This document shows positions 17,004-25,048 of a stretch of DNA of 64,000 nucleotides, piece by piece. The DNA is taken from contig NZ_JAFVME010000014.1 of the NCBI RefSeq assembly GCF_018492665.1, positions 186,001-250,000 of the forward strand. Direction: 5' to 3'. Position 1 is the first letter of the stretch, and each line of letters opens with the position of its first letter. This DNA comes from Pedobacter sp. B4-66 (GTDB lineage: Bacteria; Bacteroidota; Bacteroidia; Sphingobacteriales; Sphingobacteriaceae). The notes under the pieces are model-generated. The model saw nothing but the letters and a program-made list of their open reading frames with translations. It made no database searches and had not been told where the DNA came from. The position numbers were made by a program, and so were the translations under genes.

Positions 17004-17480
17004 TTAAAGCAATTTCTGTATTTTCTTTTTTATTTTAGATGAAAGTGGTGTTGTAAACGGGAAAAAATAATCTACCACCTCTCCATCTTTATTGATTAAA
17101 TACTTGTGGAAATTCCATCGTGGGGTCGATTTCTGAGTTAGGAATTTAAAAAGTGGGTGTGCATGGGTTCCACGAATCATGATTTTATCGAATACAGGAA
17201 ACTGTACTCCATGGTTAACCTCGCAATAGGTGTCTATTTCACTACCTTCCAAAGGCTCTTGTCGGCCAAAATCATTTGAAGGAAAAGCAAGCACTTCAAA
17301 ACCCTGAGCTCTATATTCATCTCTTAATGTCTGTAATTCTTTTAGCTGAGGAGCAAAACCACATCCTGAAGCAATATTTACAACCAGAAGTACTTTATCT
17401 TTATAATCGGAAAGATTTTTATCGGACCCATTAATCAGTTTTGCTTTAAATTGGTGTATGCTTTTGGAATTATCAGCCAT
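17004..17480 (-). CDS. Glutathione peroxidase family thiol peroxidase
   Basis: The 158-residue protein has the GPx tetrad: peroxidatic Cys40 in NIASGCGFAPQ, Gln74 in FGRQEP, Trp122 and Asn123 in PRWNFHKYL. The usual FPCNQF motif is changed to FPSNDF (66-71). Cys86 in DTYCEVNHG lies where the resolving Cys of thioredoxin-dependent GPx enzymes is found, so reduction by thioredoxin is likelier than by glutathione. The cytoplasmic enzyme would reduce hydroperoxides. It lies 5 bp after a DUF4294 gene and 27 bp before bshB1, which could suggest a tie to bacillithiol, though no sequence feature proves it. Confidence 0.9.
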   Translation of the reverse strand: MADNSKSIHQFKAKLINGSDKNLSDYKDKVLLVVNIASGCGFAPQLKELQTLRDEYRAQGFEVLAFPSNDFGRQEPLEGSEIDTYCEVNHGVQFPVFDKIMIRGTHAHPLFKFLTQKSTPRWNFHKYLINKDGEVVDYFFPFTTPLSSKIKKKIQKLL

Positions 17481-17485
17481 AGGTT

Positions 17486-18103
17486 CTATTGATAAAACCC
17501 TGAGGAAATAATGATGGATTCGATATCTCTCTCTTCCTGTGGGTTATATGTACTTTTTAAATTATGCCCTACTACTCTTGCAACAGACTGATAAAGGAAG
17601 GCCGTAAATCCTCCTTTAGTTTCTTTTACAATATCGTATGTAGTCCGACCAAGTTCACGGTCGACCAGTTTTGTTAGTATTTGTCCCTGGGTTATGGTAA
17701 GTTCTTTTATCTCTCTGTTAAACATGTCTTTAATTTCTTTATCACATTGTTTAACCAGTTTTTTCTGCTCCTTTTTTTCTGTTGTTAAAGCCAGGTCCTT
17801 TTCCAACTGCTCATATCTCTGTTTAGCATACAGTGCATAAGGCATAACCTTCATTACATTATATCTTAATCTGCTATAGGCAGCGCGCTCGGCTGGGGTT
17901 TTGAATATCCTTACCCCATAAATAACCACCTCCTGAAGCGGTATCCATGGTATCATTTCACCATTATCATTAGTGCCCGCAACACGAATTGTATCATTTT
18001 TTCCAAGTACAGGCATTTTTATAGTAACGCCATTAACCTGCGCCTTGGCTTGGGCAGCGCTAATAATGACAATTAACAGAATAAATAACCTATAAAATTT
18101 CAT
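17486..18103 (-). CDS. DUF4294 domain-containing exported protein
   Basis: The 205-residue protein has a signal peptide (about 1-21, cleavage after AKAQ) and the DUF4294 pattern: IPWIPLQEVVIYGVRIFKTP, a long charged helix with YSRLRYNVMKVMPYALYAKQ, a KEQKKLVKQCDKEIKDMF segment and FTAFLYQSVARVVGHNLKST near the C-terminus. It is a Bacteroidota family of unknown function, presumably periplasmic. It is the first gene of the minus-strand group with the peroxidase gene (5 bp gap) and bshB1, so the three probably share a transcript. Confidence 0.85.
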   Translation of the reverse strand: MKFYRLFILLIVIISAAQAKAQVNGVTIKMPVLGKNDTIRVAGTNDNGEMIPWIPLQEVVIYGVRIFKTPAERAAYSRLRYNVMKVMPYALYAKQRYEQLEKDLALTTEKKEQKKLVKQCDKEIKDMFNREIKELTITQGQILTKLVDRELGRTTYDIVKETKGGFTAFLYQSVARVVGHNLKSTYNPQEERDIESIIISSGFYQ

Positions 18104-18418
18104 AAATTTATACCCCTATAAAGGTAAAGCTAATTTATATTTTAGTTTTCATTTTCAACTCTAATATAATCTTTTAACGATAAAGAGCCGTATTTTTTAC
18201 GTAAAAAATACAATACCTGCCAAATAATGACAAACTAAAATTTGGAAGAATTATTGCTCATATTAGTTACATCTTTATAAAAAACTTATATTGATGAAAG
18301 GGAGCGTAATCAACTGGGCAAACCAGCTCAGCCGTTAATTACCAATAACTAGTAGAAAAGCAATAAAAATGAGTTCTGTAGCTGGCAGAATTCATAACCA
18401 CCGAAAAAAGAAACACGA
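18104..18418. other. Divergent intergenic region before relA/spoT
   Basis: This 315-bp spacer holds a perfect 22-bp palindrome (18190-18211) and a 17-codon leader ORF (18369-18422) that overlaps the next gene. A TTTG at about 18238 could be a -33 element, but no good -7 match was found. No RNA gene was recognised. Confidence 0.55.
18190..18211. promoter_or_regulatory. Perfect 22-bp palindrome, operator candidate
   Basis: GTATTTTTTAC followed directly by its reverse complement, centred on ACGT. It lies 87 bp upstream of the DUF4294 gene start and 208 bp upstream of the relA/spoT start. Its symmetry suggests a dimeric regulator site or a cruciform; no regulator can be named. Confidence 0.45.
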
Positions 18419-18422
18419 ATGA
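18369..18422 (+). CDS. 17-residue leader peptide overlapping relA/spoT start
   Basis: An ATG opens a 17-codon frame, MSSVAGRIHNHRKKKHE, whose TGA stop (18420-18422) overlaps the ATG of the relA/spoT gene in the sequence ATGA. The C-terminal half is very basic, with three His, three Lys and two Arg. Overlap of this kind would allow translational coupling. Whether it is translated is not known. Confidence 0.35.
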   Translation: MSSVAGRIHNHRKKKHE

Positions 18423-20626
18423 AAAACGCTTTAGTGATTGATTTAGAAGCAGAAAAGCAAGAGATCTTAAAAAGATACAGGGCACTGTTACGCGCCTGCA
18501 AGCCGACACTTCAAAGGGGAGATAAAAAGGAGATCAGAAAAGCATTTGACATGGCCCTGGAAAGCCATAAAAACATGCGTAGAAAATCTGGAGAGCCATA
18601 TATATATCACCCAATTGCCGTGGCTCAGATTGCAGCAGAAGAAATTGGACTTGGAACCACCTCCATCGTATGTGCATTACTGCATGATGTAGTAGAAGAC
18701 ACAGATATTACTCTTGAAGATATTGAGCGCGAGTTTGGCAAGAAAACAGCAAAGATTATTGATGGGCTAACCAAAATATCTGGCGTATTTGACTATAACA
18801 GTTCTTTGCAGGCAGAGAATTTCAGAAAAATGCTGCTTACGCTTGCTGATGATGTAAGGGTAATTTTAATTAAACTAGCTGATAGACTGCACAATATGCG
18901 GACTATGGATTTTATGCCAAGGCAAAAGCAATTAAAAATCGCATCTGAAACCATCTATCTCTATGCTCCTCTTGCGCATAGGTTGGGTTTATACGCCATT
19001 AAATCGGAACTGGAAGATCTTTCAATGAAATATCTTGAACCGGATACCTATAAATACATTGCGACTCAGTTAAATGAGAAAAAGGCTGAACGAACGTTAT
19101 TCATAAAAAGGTTTGTTGAACCGATTAATGAAATTTTGGCAGAACAAGGTTTAACAGCAGACATTTACGGCAGGCCAAAATCTATCCATTCAATATGGAA
19201 TAAAATGAAGAGCAAAAACATTCCTTTTGAGGAGGTTTATGATCTTTTTGCCATCAGAATTATATTAGACAGCACTCCTGAACATGAGAAAGCGGATTGT
19301 TGGAAGGCCTACTCTATTGTAACGGATCTTTACCGCCCTAATCCTGACAGGTTGCGCGACTGGGTTTCTTCACCAAAAGGAAATGGTTACGAATCATTGC
19401 ACACTACTGTTATGGGACCTAAAGGTCAGTGGGTAGAAGTGCAAATCCGTACTCAACGAATGAATGAAATTGCAGAGAAAGGATTTGCTGCGCACTGGAA
19501 ATATAAAGAGTCTAGTAACGACAATGGTCTGGATCAATGGATCATGAAGGTTAGGGAGATGCTTAATAATCCAGAAGCGAATGCATTGGATTTTCTGGAC
19601 GATTTTAAGATGAATTTGTTCTCTGATGAGATCTTTATTTTCACTCCTAAAGGCGCCTTGTTACAGTTACCACTTGGTGCAACGGCACTTGATTTTGCTT
19701 TTGAGATACACACCGACGTAGGTGCCAAATGTATTGGCGCTAAGGTAAATCATAAACTCGTACCACTTTCGTACAAGCTTCAAAATGGCGATCAGGTAGA
19801 GATTATTACCTCTAGCAAGCAAACACCGAAAGAAGATTGGTTAAATATTGTTGTAACAGCCAAGGCTAAGTCTAAAATAAAATCTTCGCTAAAAGAAGAG
19901 AAAAGAAAAATAGCTGATTTAGGTAAAGAAACTTTAGAGCGTAAGCTTAAATCTTTAAAAATCACCTATAATACCGACAATCTAAACAAGCTTACCTATT
20001 TCTTTAAGCTACAATCTACACAAGAGCTTTTCATAGAAGTTGCAAATGGCAAAATTGAGGTAAAAGACCTAAAAGATTACCTGGCAAGTGAGAAAGAGAT
20101 TGAAAATAGAGGTTCTGACAAAAATGACCACCAAAAAATTGAGACCCTACTTAACAAGGTAAAAGGTCCTGGATCTGATACTTTGTTGATTGGAGAAGAC
20201 TTGCAAAAAATAGACTATACCTTAGCTGCTTGTTGCAATCCGATACCTGGAGACGACGTTTTTGGTTTTGTAACTGTTAATGAAGGCATTAAAATACACC
20301 GTACAAATTGTCCGAATGCAGCTCAATTAATGGCCAACTACGGATATAGGGTGGTGAAAGCGAAATGGAACAAACAACAAGAGCTTACATTTTTAACAGG
20401 TTTACACATTATTGGGATTGATGATGTGGGGTTAATTAACAATATTACAAAAGTTATCTCTAATGATTTTAAGGTAAATATGCGTTCTATCACCGTAGAT
20501 ACCGATAATGGTATTTTTGATGGGTCTATAATGATCTTTGTAAATGATAAGGAGCACTTAGACAACCTGATCGAAAACCTGCTTCGTGTGAAAGGCGTAA
20601 CGGGAGTTACACGCTTCGATGCCTAA
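18419..20626 (+). CDS. Bifunctional (p)ppGpp synthetase/hydrolase (Rel/SpoT)
   Basis: This 735-residue protein has the full long-RSH order. An HD hydrolase domain (about 45-200) contains ALLHDVVEDTD, the His-Asp manganese site; this intact motif points to active hydrolysis. The synthetase domain (about 250-370) has YDLFAIRIIL and GNGYESLHTTV. A TGS domain (about 400-465, DEIFIFTPKGALLQLPLGAT), a zinc-finger or CC region with AACCNPIPGDDV, and a C-terminal ACT domain follow. It makes and degrades (p)ppGpp in the stringent response. A fur-family gene and purA follow on the same strand, an order I recall from other Bacteroidota. Its start overlaps a 17-codon leader. Confidence 0.95.
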   Translation: MKNALVIDLEAEKQEILKRYRALLRACKPTLQRGDKKEIRKAFDMALESHKNMRRKSGEPYIYHPIAVAQIAAEEIGLGTTSIVCALLHDVVEDTDITLEDIEREFGKKTAKIIDGLTKISGVFDYNSSLQAENFRKMLLTLADDVRVILIKLADRLHNMRTMDFMPRQKQLKIASETIYLYAPLAHRLGLYAIKSELEDLSMKYLEPDTYKYIATQLNEKKAERTLFIKRFVEPINEILAEQGLTADIYGRPKSIHSIWNKMKSKNIPFEEVYDLFAIRIILDSTPEHEKADCWKAYSIVTDLYRPNPDRLRDWVSSPKGNGYESLHTTVMGPKGQWVEVQIRTQRMNEIAEKGFAAHWKYKESSNDNGLDQWIMKVREMLNNPEANALDFLDDFKMNLFSDEIFIFTPKGALLQLPLGATALDFAFEIHTDVGAKCIGAKVNHKLVPLSYKLQNGDQVEIITSSKQTPKEDWLNIVVTAKAKSKIKSSLKEEKRKIADLGKETLERKLKSLKITYNTDNLNKLTYFFKLQSTQELFIEVANGKIEVKDLKDYLASEKEIENRGSDKNDHQKIETLLNKVKGPGSDTLLIGEDLQKIDYTLAACCNPIPGDDVFGFVTVNEGIKIHRTNCPNAAQLMANYGYRVVKAKWNKQQELTFLTGLHIIGIDDVGLINNITKVISNDFKVNMRSITVDTDNGIFDGSIMIFVNDKEHLDNLIENLLRVKGVTGVTRFDA

Positions 20627-20664
20627 AATTGCTAAAAAATCATAGAGTTTTATATAAAAAATGG

Positions 20665-20672
20665 TACCTTTG
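20665..20672 (+). promoter_or_regulatory. -7 element before the fur-family gene
   Basis: TACCTTTG matches TAnnTTTG and lies 17 bases before the ATG at 20690. A -33 TTG at 19-21 nt is lacking. The gene may thus have its own start within the relA/spoT-fur spacer. Confidence 0.45.
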
Positions 20673-20689
20673 AAAGGAGTTTAAAAACT

Positions 20690-21181
20690 ATGTCTACAAA
20701 CCACAACAGCGAGTTGGTAAGAAAGATTTTCGAAGCCTATCTCGAAAATAAAAGCCTGAGAAAAACACCGGAGCGTTTTGCCATCTTAGAAGAAATTTAT
20801 TCAAGAGATGATCATTTCGATGTAGAGACCCTCTATATCCATATGAAAAACCAAAAATACCGTGTTAGTAGGGCTACAGTATACAATACTTTAGAGTTAT
20901 TGGTTTCATGTGATTTGGTTACCAAACATCAGTTTGGCAAAAACATGGCTCAGTTTGAAAAATCATACGGTTATCATCAACATGATCACATTATCTGTAT
21001 TGATTGCGGTAAAGTTGTAGAATTCTGCGACCCACGTATTCATCAGATTCAGAGTATGGTTGGCGAATTGTTAAAATTCGAGATCAAACACCACTCTTTA
21101 AACCTTTATGGCGTTTGCTTCGATTGCTCTGCTAAGGCATCAATGGAAACTCAGAATGCCGGTATTAAACATGCAAGTTAA
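20690..21181 (+). CDS. Fur-family transcriptional regulator
   Basis: The 163-residue protein has an N-terminal winged helix (RKTPERFAILEEIYSRDDHF, 24-43; YRVSRATVYNTLELLVSCDL, 57-76) and a C-terminal metal-binding dimerisation domain. YHQHDHIICIDCGKVVEFCD (95-114) holds regulatory His residues and Cys103/Cys106; Cys143/Cys146 complete a structural zinc site. The metal sensed (iron, zinc or peroxide via iron) cannot be settled by eye. It lies 63 bp after relA/spoT and 37 bp before purA. It could be the regulator of the iron-uptake genes at 47-53 kb, but no site was tied to it. Confidence 0.92.
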   Translation: MSTNHNSELVRKIFEAYLENKSLRKTPERFAILEEIYSRDDHFDVETLYIHMKNQKYRVSRATVYNTLELLVSCDLVTKHQFGKNMAQFEKSYGYHQHDHIICIDCGKVVEFCDPRIHQIQSMVGELLKFEIKHHSLNLYGVCFDCSAKASMETQNAGIKHAS

Positions 21182-21218
21182 AATTCAATTATTATATTTC
21201 CATTTTTAAATTTAAATA

Positions 21219-22496
21219 ATGACGCAAGTAGACGTGCTTCTTGGCCTGCAATGGGGCGACGAAGGCAAGGGTAAAATTGTTGATGTATTAAGTCCACAAT
21301 ATGATTTGATAGCTCGTTTCCAAGGCGGTCCGAACGCTGGACATACTTTAGAGTTTGATGGTAAAAAATTTGTTTTAAATACCATACCATCAGGTATTTT
21401 TAACGAAAAAACAATGAATCTAATCGGAAATGGTGTGGTTATAGACCCTATCATTTTAAAAAGAGAATTAGATAACTTACAAAAAGCCGGTCATGATCCG
21501 GTAGCAAAAGGCAAACTTGTTATTGCTCGTAAGGCACACCTAATTTTACCTACTCACCAATTGTTGGATGCAGCAAATGAGCAAAAAATGGGTAAGGATA
21601 AAATTGGTTCAACTTTAAAAGGAATTGGCCCAACTTATATGGATAAAACAGGCCGTAATGGCTTGAGAGTTGGTGATACTACTCTTCCTGACTTCAAAGA
21701 GCGTTACAATAAATTGGTTGAGAAACATAAAGAGATGCTTTCTCATTATAATTTCGAATACGACCTTACTGAAAAAGAAGCTGCTTTCTTTGAAGCAATT
21801 GAATTCATTAAAAACATCCCTCATGTTGACAGCGAGCATTTTGTTAACGGATATTTAAAAGAAGGAAAAACTGTTCTTGCTGAAGGTGCACAAGGTACTT
21901 TGTTAGATGTTGACTTTGGATCTTATCCTTTTGTAACTTCTTCTAACACTACTACTGCTGGTGCTTGTACTGGTTTAGGTATTGCTCCTAATAAAGTTGG
22001 AAGCGTTTACGGTATTTTTAAAGCTTATTGCACAAGAGTTGGTGGTGGCCCGTTCCCTACTGAACTTGATGATGAGGTTGGAGAAACTTTACGTCAGGTT
22101 GGTCACGAATTTGGTGCAACAACAGGCCGTGCCCGTCGTTGTGGATGGATAGATCTTCCGGCACTTAAATATGCAATCATGCTTAATGGTGTTACTGAGT
22201 TAATTATGATGAAAGCTGATGTATTAGATGGTTTTGATACCATTTATGCTTGCACACATTATGAGCACAACGGAGAAACCATTGATTATATGCCATATGA
22301 TATTATCACTGTAAAACCTACTCCAGTTTTAAAAGCTATTGAAGGTTGGAAAACTGATGTAACTAAAGTAAGCAAAGTTGAAGAAATTCCTTCACAACTT
22401 AGCGACTACATCGCTTTCTTAGAAAAAGAACTTGAAGTTCCAGTGAAATATCTTTCTGTTGGACCAGATAGAGTTCAAACACTTATTTTAAACTAA
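21219..22496 (+). CDS. purA: Adenylosuccinate synthetase
   Basis: The 425-residue enzyme begins VDVLLGLQWGDEGKGKIVDV, the GTP/IMP-binding GDEGKGK loop with the catalytic Asp, and has NAGHTL, GIGPTYMDKTGRNGLR, the switch-like AEGAQGTLLDVDFGSYPFVT and TTGRARRCGW. It condenses IMP and aspartate with GTP to adenylosuccinate, the first committed step to AMP. Length is normal for the family. A near-match -7 element (TATATTTC) lies in the 37-bp gap after the fur-family gene. A strong terminator follows. Confidence 0.97.
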   Translation: MTQVDVLLGLQWGDEGKGKIVDVLSPQYDLIARFQGGPNAGHTLEFDGKKFVLNTIPSGIFNEKTMNLIGNGVVIDPIILKRELDNLQKAGHDPVAKGKLVIARKAHLILPTHQLLDAANEQKMGKDKIGSTLKGIGPTYMDKTGRNGLRVGDTTLPDFKERYNKLVEKHKEMLSHYNFEYDLTEKEAAFFEAIEFIKNIPHVDSEHFVNGYLKEGKTVLAEGAQGTLLDVDFGSYPFVTSSNTTTAGACTGLGIAPNKVGSVYGIFKAYCTRVGGGPFPTELDDEVGETLRQVGHEFGATTGRARRCGWIDLPALKYAIMLNGVTELIMMKADVLDGFDTIYACTHYEHNGETIDYMPYDIITVKPTPVLKAIEGWKTDVTKVSKVEEIPSQLSDYIAFLEKELEVPVKYLSVGPDRVQTLILN

Positions 22497-22508
22497 TTTC
22501 TCTGAAAT

Positions 22509-22549
22509 ACAAATGAAAAAAGCGACTAATAGTCGCTTTTTTCATTTGT
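22509..22549 (+). terminator. Rho-independent terminator after purA
   Basis: A perfect 19-bp stem (22509-22527 with 22531-22549) and a 3-nt loop, with GCGACT/AGTCGC next to the loop and six T in the 3' arm. It partly overlaps the -33 region of the next gene. Confidence 0.92.
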
Positions 22550-22578
22550 GCTATTCTGATCCAGAATCTATACATTTG
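22545..22578 (+). promoter_or_regulatory. Promoter of the pabB gene
   Basis: TTTG (22545-22548), a 22-nt spacer and TACATTTG (22571-22578), an exact -7 match. The spacer is one base longer than usual. The ATG at 22589 is only 10 bases after the -7, so the leader would be very short. Confidence 0.55.
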
Positions 22579-22588
22579 CACTAATAAA

Positions 22589-23844
22589 ATGAAAGTACAG
22601 GATTTAGGTTCGTTTAAACAAAAAGCACTGCAATGGGCTAACACATTTGATGTTTGCTGTTGTTATGACTCAAATAGTTATCCCGATGCTTATGGAAAAT
22701 TTGATTTTCTATTGGCAGTTGGTGTTAAAGACTCAATCAATCTTAAGTACGGTTCCGCTTTTGATGCGCTAAAAAACTTCTATGATATCCAGAAAAACTG
22801 GATGTTCGGACTACTGGGTTATGATCTCAAAAACGAAGTTGAAAAACTAAGTTCTAATAATGCTGACGGCCTTAATTTTCCAGACCTATTTTTCTTTGTC
22901 CCTCAGTATTTAATTGCAGTGGTTGATGGAGAGATTCAAATAATTCTTGGAGAAGAAACCGTATTAAATCACATTGAAGCACTCAGTATCAAAAATACAG
23001 CCCACCACTCTGCTATTAAAATTGAAAGTAAAATATCAAGAGAACTTTACATCAAAACTGTTGAACAACTACAGGAACATATTGTAAGAGGTGATATATA
23101 TGAGGTAAATTTCTGTCAGGAGTTTTTTGCTGAACATGCTCACATAGATCCGTTATATATATATATAATAGATTAAAAAAGGTATCTCCCACTCCATTTT
23201 CTGGTTTTTTTAAAATAAATGATCAGTACATATTATCGGCAAGTCCCGAGAGATTTCTTTGTAAAAGAGGAAATAAACTGATTACGCAACCAATTAAAGG
23301 AACAGCCAAAAGAAGCAACAATGCTAAAGAAGATGAGCTTATAAAGCTCCATTTACAGAATGACGCTAAAGAACAAGCTGAAAATGTAATGATTGTTGAC
23401 CTTGTGAGAAACGACTTAACCAAAAGTGCTGTAAAGGGTAGCGTCCTTGTTGAAGAACTTTTTGGCATATATGGTTTCCCCCAGGTCTATCAAATGATAT
23501 CAACTGTTACTTGTCAGTTAAACCCTGAGGTACATTTTATAGATGCTATAAGAAATGCTTTTCCAATGGGCTCAATGACCGGAGCGCCTAAAATTAAAGC
23601 TATGGAGTTAATTGAGGCGTATGAATTTAGTAGTCGCGGTGCTTATTCAGGAACATTTGGGTATATCACTCCTGAGGGAGATTTCGATTTTAATGTGATT
23701 ATCAGAAGTATACTATATCAATCATCTTCAAAATACCTTTCTTTTCAGGTTGGTGGAGCGATAACATATGCGTCAAATGCGGCAAGTGAATATGAAGAGT
23801 GCATGCTTAAAGCATCAGCGATAATGCAAACACTTGAAAACTAA
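22589..23844 (+). pseudogene. pabB: Aminodeoxychorismate synthase component I, frameshifted at a (TA)7 repeat
   Basis: Two frames together form one PabB-like protein: residues from 22589 up to a premature TAA at about 23174-23176, then the other frame continuing through SASPERF, QPIKGTAKR, VDLVRNDL, FPMGSMTGAPK and GAYSGTFGY to the TAA at 23842-23844, all chorismate-binding enzyme motifs. Removing one TA from the tract at 23154-23167 joins them as DPLYIYNRLKKVSP, giving a 417-residue protein of normal length. PabB uses chorismate and ammonia from PabA to make aminodeoxychorismate for folate. The break may be a real mutation, a phase-variable state or a sequence error. The intact pabC-like gene is at 6386. 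Confidence 0.85.
23154..23167. repeat. (TA)7 dinucleotide tract inside pabB
   Basis: Seven TA units in coding sequence. With seven, the frame is lost; with six, the full PabB frame is restored. Such tracts can change length by slipped-strand mispairing. Confidence 0.9.
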
Positions 23845-24034
23845 ACGAGTACATTTGCTATACACTTATATTTTTCATATATTTAATTCTTGAAATCAAT
23901 AAGAACGAATTGAGATTGTAATTAAATTGGAATTGCAACCTATTTAAACTCTTATTACATGAGTTATGAGTCGTAAAAAGGCTCTGTCATCGACCTAAAA
24001 TATAGTCGTCTCTAACACCACCTTTAAACGCACC

Positions 24035-24078
24035 TTGTTCGGACCTCGTTCGACCAGGGCCGAACGAGGTCCGAACAA
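24035..24078. repeat. GC-rich 18-bp perfect inverted repeat
   Basis: TTGTTCGGACCTCGTTCG (24035-24052) pairs with 24061-24078 around an 8-nt loop. It is much richer in GC than its surroundings, has no T-run, and has the look of a dispersed REP-like palindrome. Confidence 0.6.
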
Positions 24079-24124
24079 TATAGGTAGAAAGTACGACGCA
24101 TCTTTCGAACCCAAAAAAATTCCA

Positions 24125-24160
24125 TAAAAAAAGTGATAGTGAAATTTATCACTACCACTT
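24125..24160 (-). terminator. Terminator of the nadC-plsY-M48 group
   Basis: On the minus strand a 12-bp stem with one mismatch (24149-24160 with 24131-24142, 6-nt loop) is followed by a run of T (24126-24130 and flanks). It lies 51 bp beyond the M48 stop. Confidence 0.75.
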
Positions 24161-24210
24161 CTGATTATTTTTTCTAATGCAACACGCTCAAAAGATGAGC
24201 ATAATCAAAT

Positions 24211-25038
24211 TTATTTTATTGGTTTTCCTGTTGTAGATTTAAAATATTTCTGAGCTTCAGGAATGATTCTTTGTATCTGAGCTATCCTGGTTGCATCACT
24301 AGGGTGAGTACTTAAAAATTCAGGTGGTTTCTGGCTACCTTGAGCGGCCGCAGCCATTCTTTGCCAGAAAGCAATTGCGCTTTGAGGATTGTATCCTGCC
24401 ATTGCCATAAATATAAGCCCCATCCTATCGGCTTCAAGCTCTTGATTACGAGAGTAGTTAAGCATCACTAAAGGTGTACCTACTCCATACAAGGTATTGA
24501 ATATCGACTGCGTTTTTGAATTTTTTGATAATGCTACATTTCCGGCAGCCCCTATTCCCTGAGTAACCATTTGCTGCGACATACGTTCCGCTGAATGGCC
24601 TGCGATAGCGTGAGCAATCTCGTGCCCCATTACAGTTGCTAAACCGGCATCATCCTGTGTAACTGGCAATAATCCTGTATAAACTACAATTTTACCACCA
24701 GGCATACACCAGGCATTCATTTCTTTATTTTCTACAACATTTACTTCCCATTTATAGTCTTTAATTAAATCCGCATAGCCATTATTATTCATATAGCTTT
24801 TTACGGATAGGATAAGGCTATTTCCAATACGTTTAACGCGCTGAGCCTGGGCATTTGTTGTTGGTAAAACAGCTGTTTTATTTTCAGTAAGGAATTCACT
24901 ATATGCCTGAAAAGCCATTGGCAATACCTGATCGTCGCTCACTAAATTTAACCTGCTCCTACCTGTTAACGGAACAGTAGAGCATGAGGAAAAGGCCAGT
25001 CCAATTGCGGTTACCCCTATTATTAATATCTTTTTCAT
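24211..25038 (-). CDS. M48-family metalloprotease lipoprotein
   Basis: The 275-residue protein starts MKKILIIG with a lipoprotein-type signal (LAFSSC, Cys19); the open frame extends upstream into plsY, but this start gives the signal peptide. The zinc motif is HEIAH at 139-143 and the third ligand is Glu202 in NQELEADRMGL, both typical of the BepA/LoiP-type M48B/C peptidases. Such enzymes work in the periplasm or at the membrane in protein quality control. A TGLLP segment before the motif and STHPSDATRI at the C-terminus fit the family. It follows plsY by 10 bp. Confidence 0.92.
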   Translation of the reverse strand: MKKILIIGVTAIGLAFSSCSTVPLTGRSRLNLVSDDQVLPMAFQAYSEFLTENKTAVLPTTNAQAQRVKRIGNSLILSVKSYMNNNGYADLIKDYKWEVNVVENKEMNAWCMPGGKIVVYTGLLPVTQDDAGLATVMGHEIAHAIAGHSAERMSQQMVTQGIGAAGNVALSKNSKTQSIFNTLYGVGTPLVMLNYSRNQELEADRMGLIFMAMAGYNPQSAIAFWQRMAAAAQGSQKPPEFLSTHPSDATRIAQIQRIIPEAQKYFKSTTGKPIK

Positions 25039-25048
25039 TAGGTTAAGG

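Larger units (their letters stand above)
23845..24210. other. Intergenic region between pabB and the M48 protease gene
   Basis: A 366-bp spacer between convergent genes. It holds a GC-rich 18-bp perfect hairpin (24035-24078) and a minus-strand terminator (24125-24160). No ORF or RNA gene was recognised. Confidence 0.6.

Noticed and set aside
23154..23167. Two separate short genes instead of one broken pabB
   Set aside because: The motifs of one PabB protein continue across the break with only one TA to remove.
22589..23844. Programmed ribosomal frameshifting in pabB
   Set aside because: The site is a TA tract without a slippery heptamer or downstream structure that I can see; tract length change is simpler.
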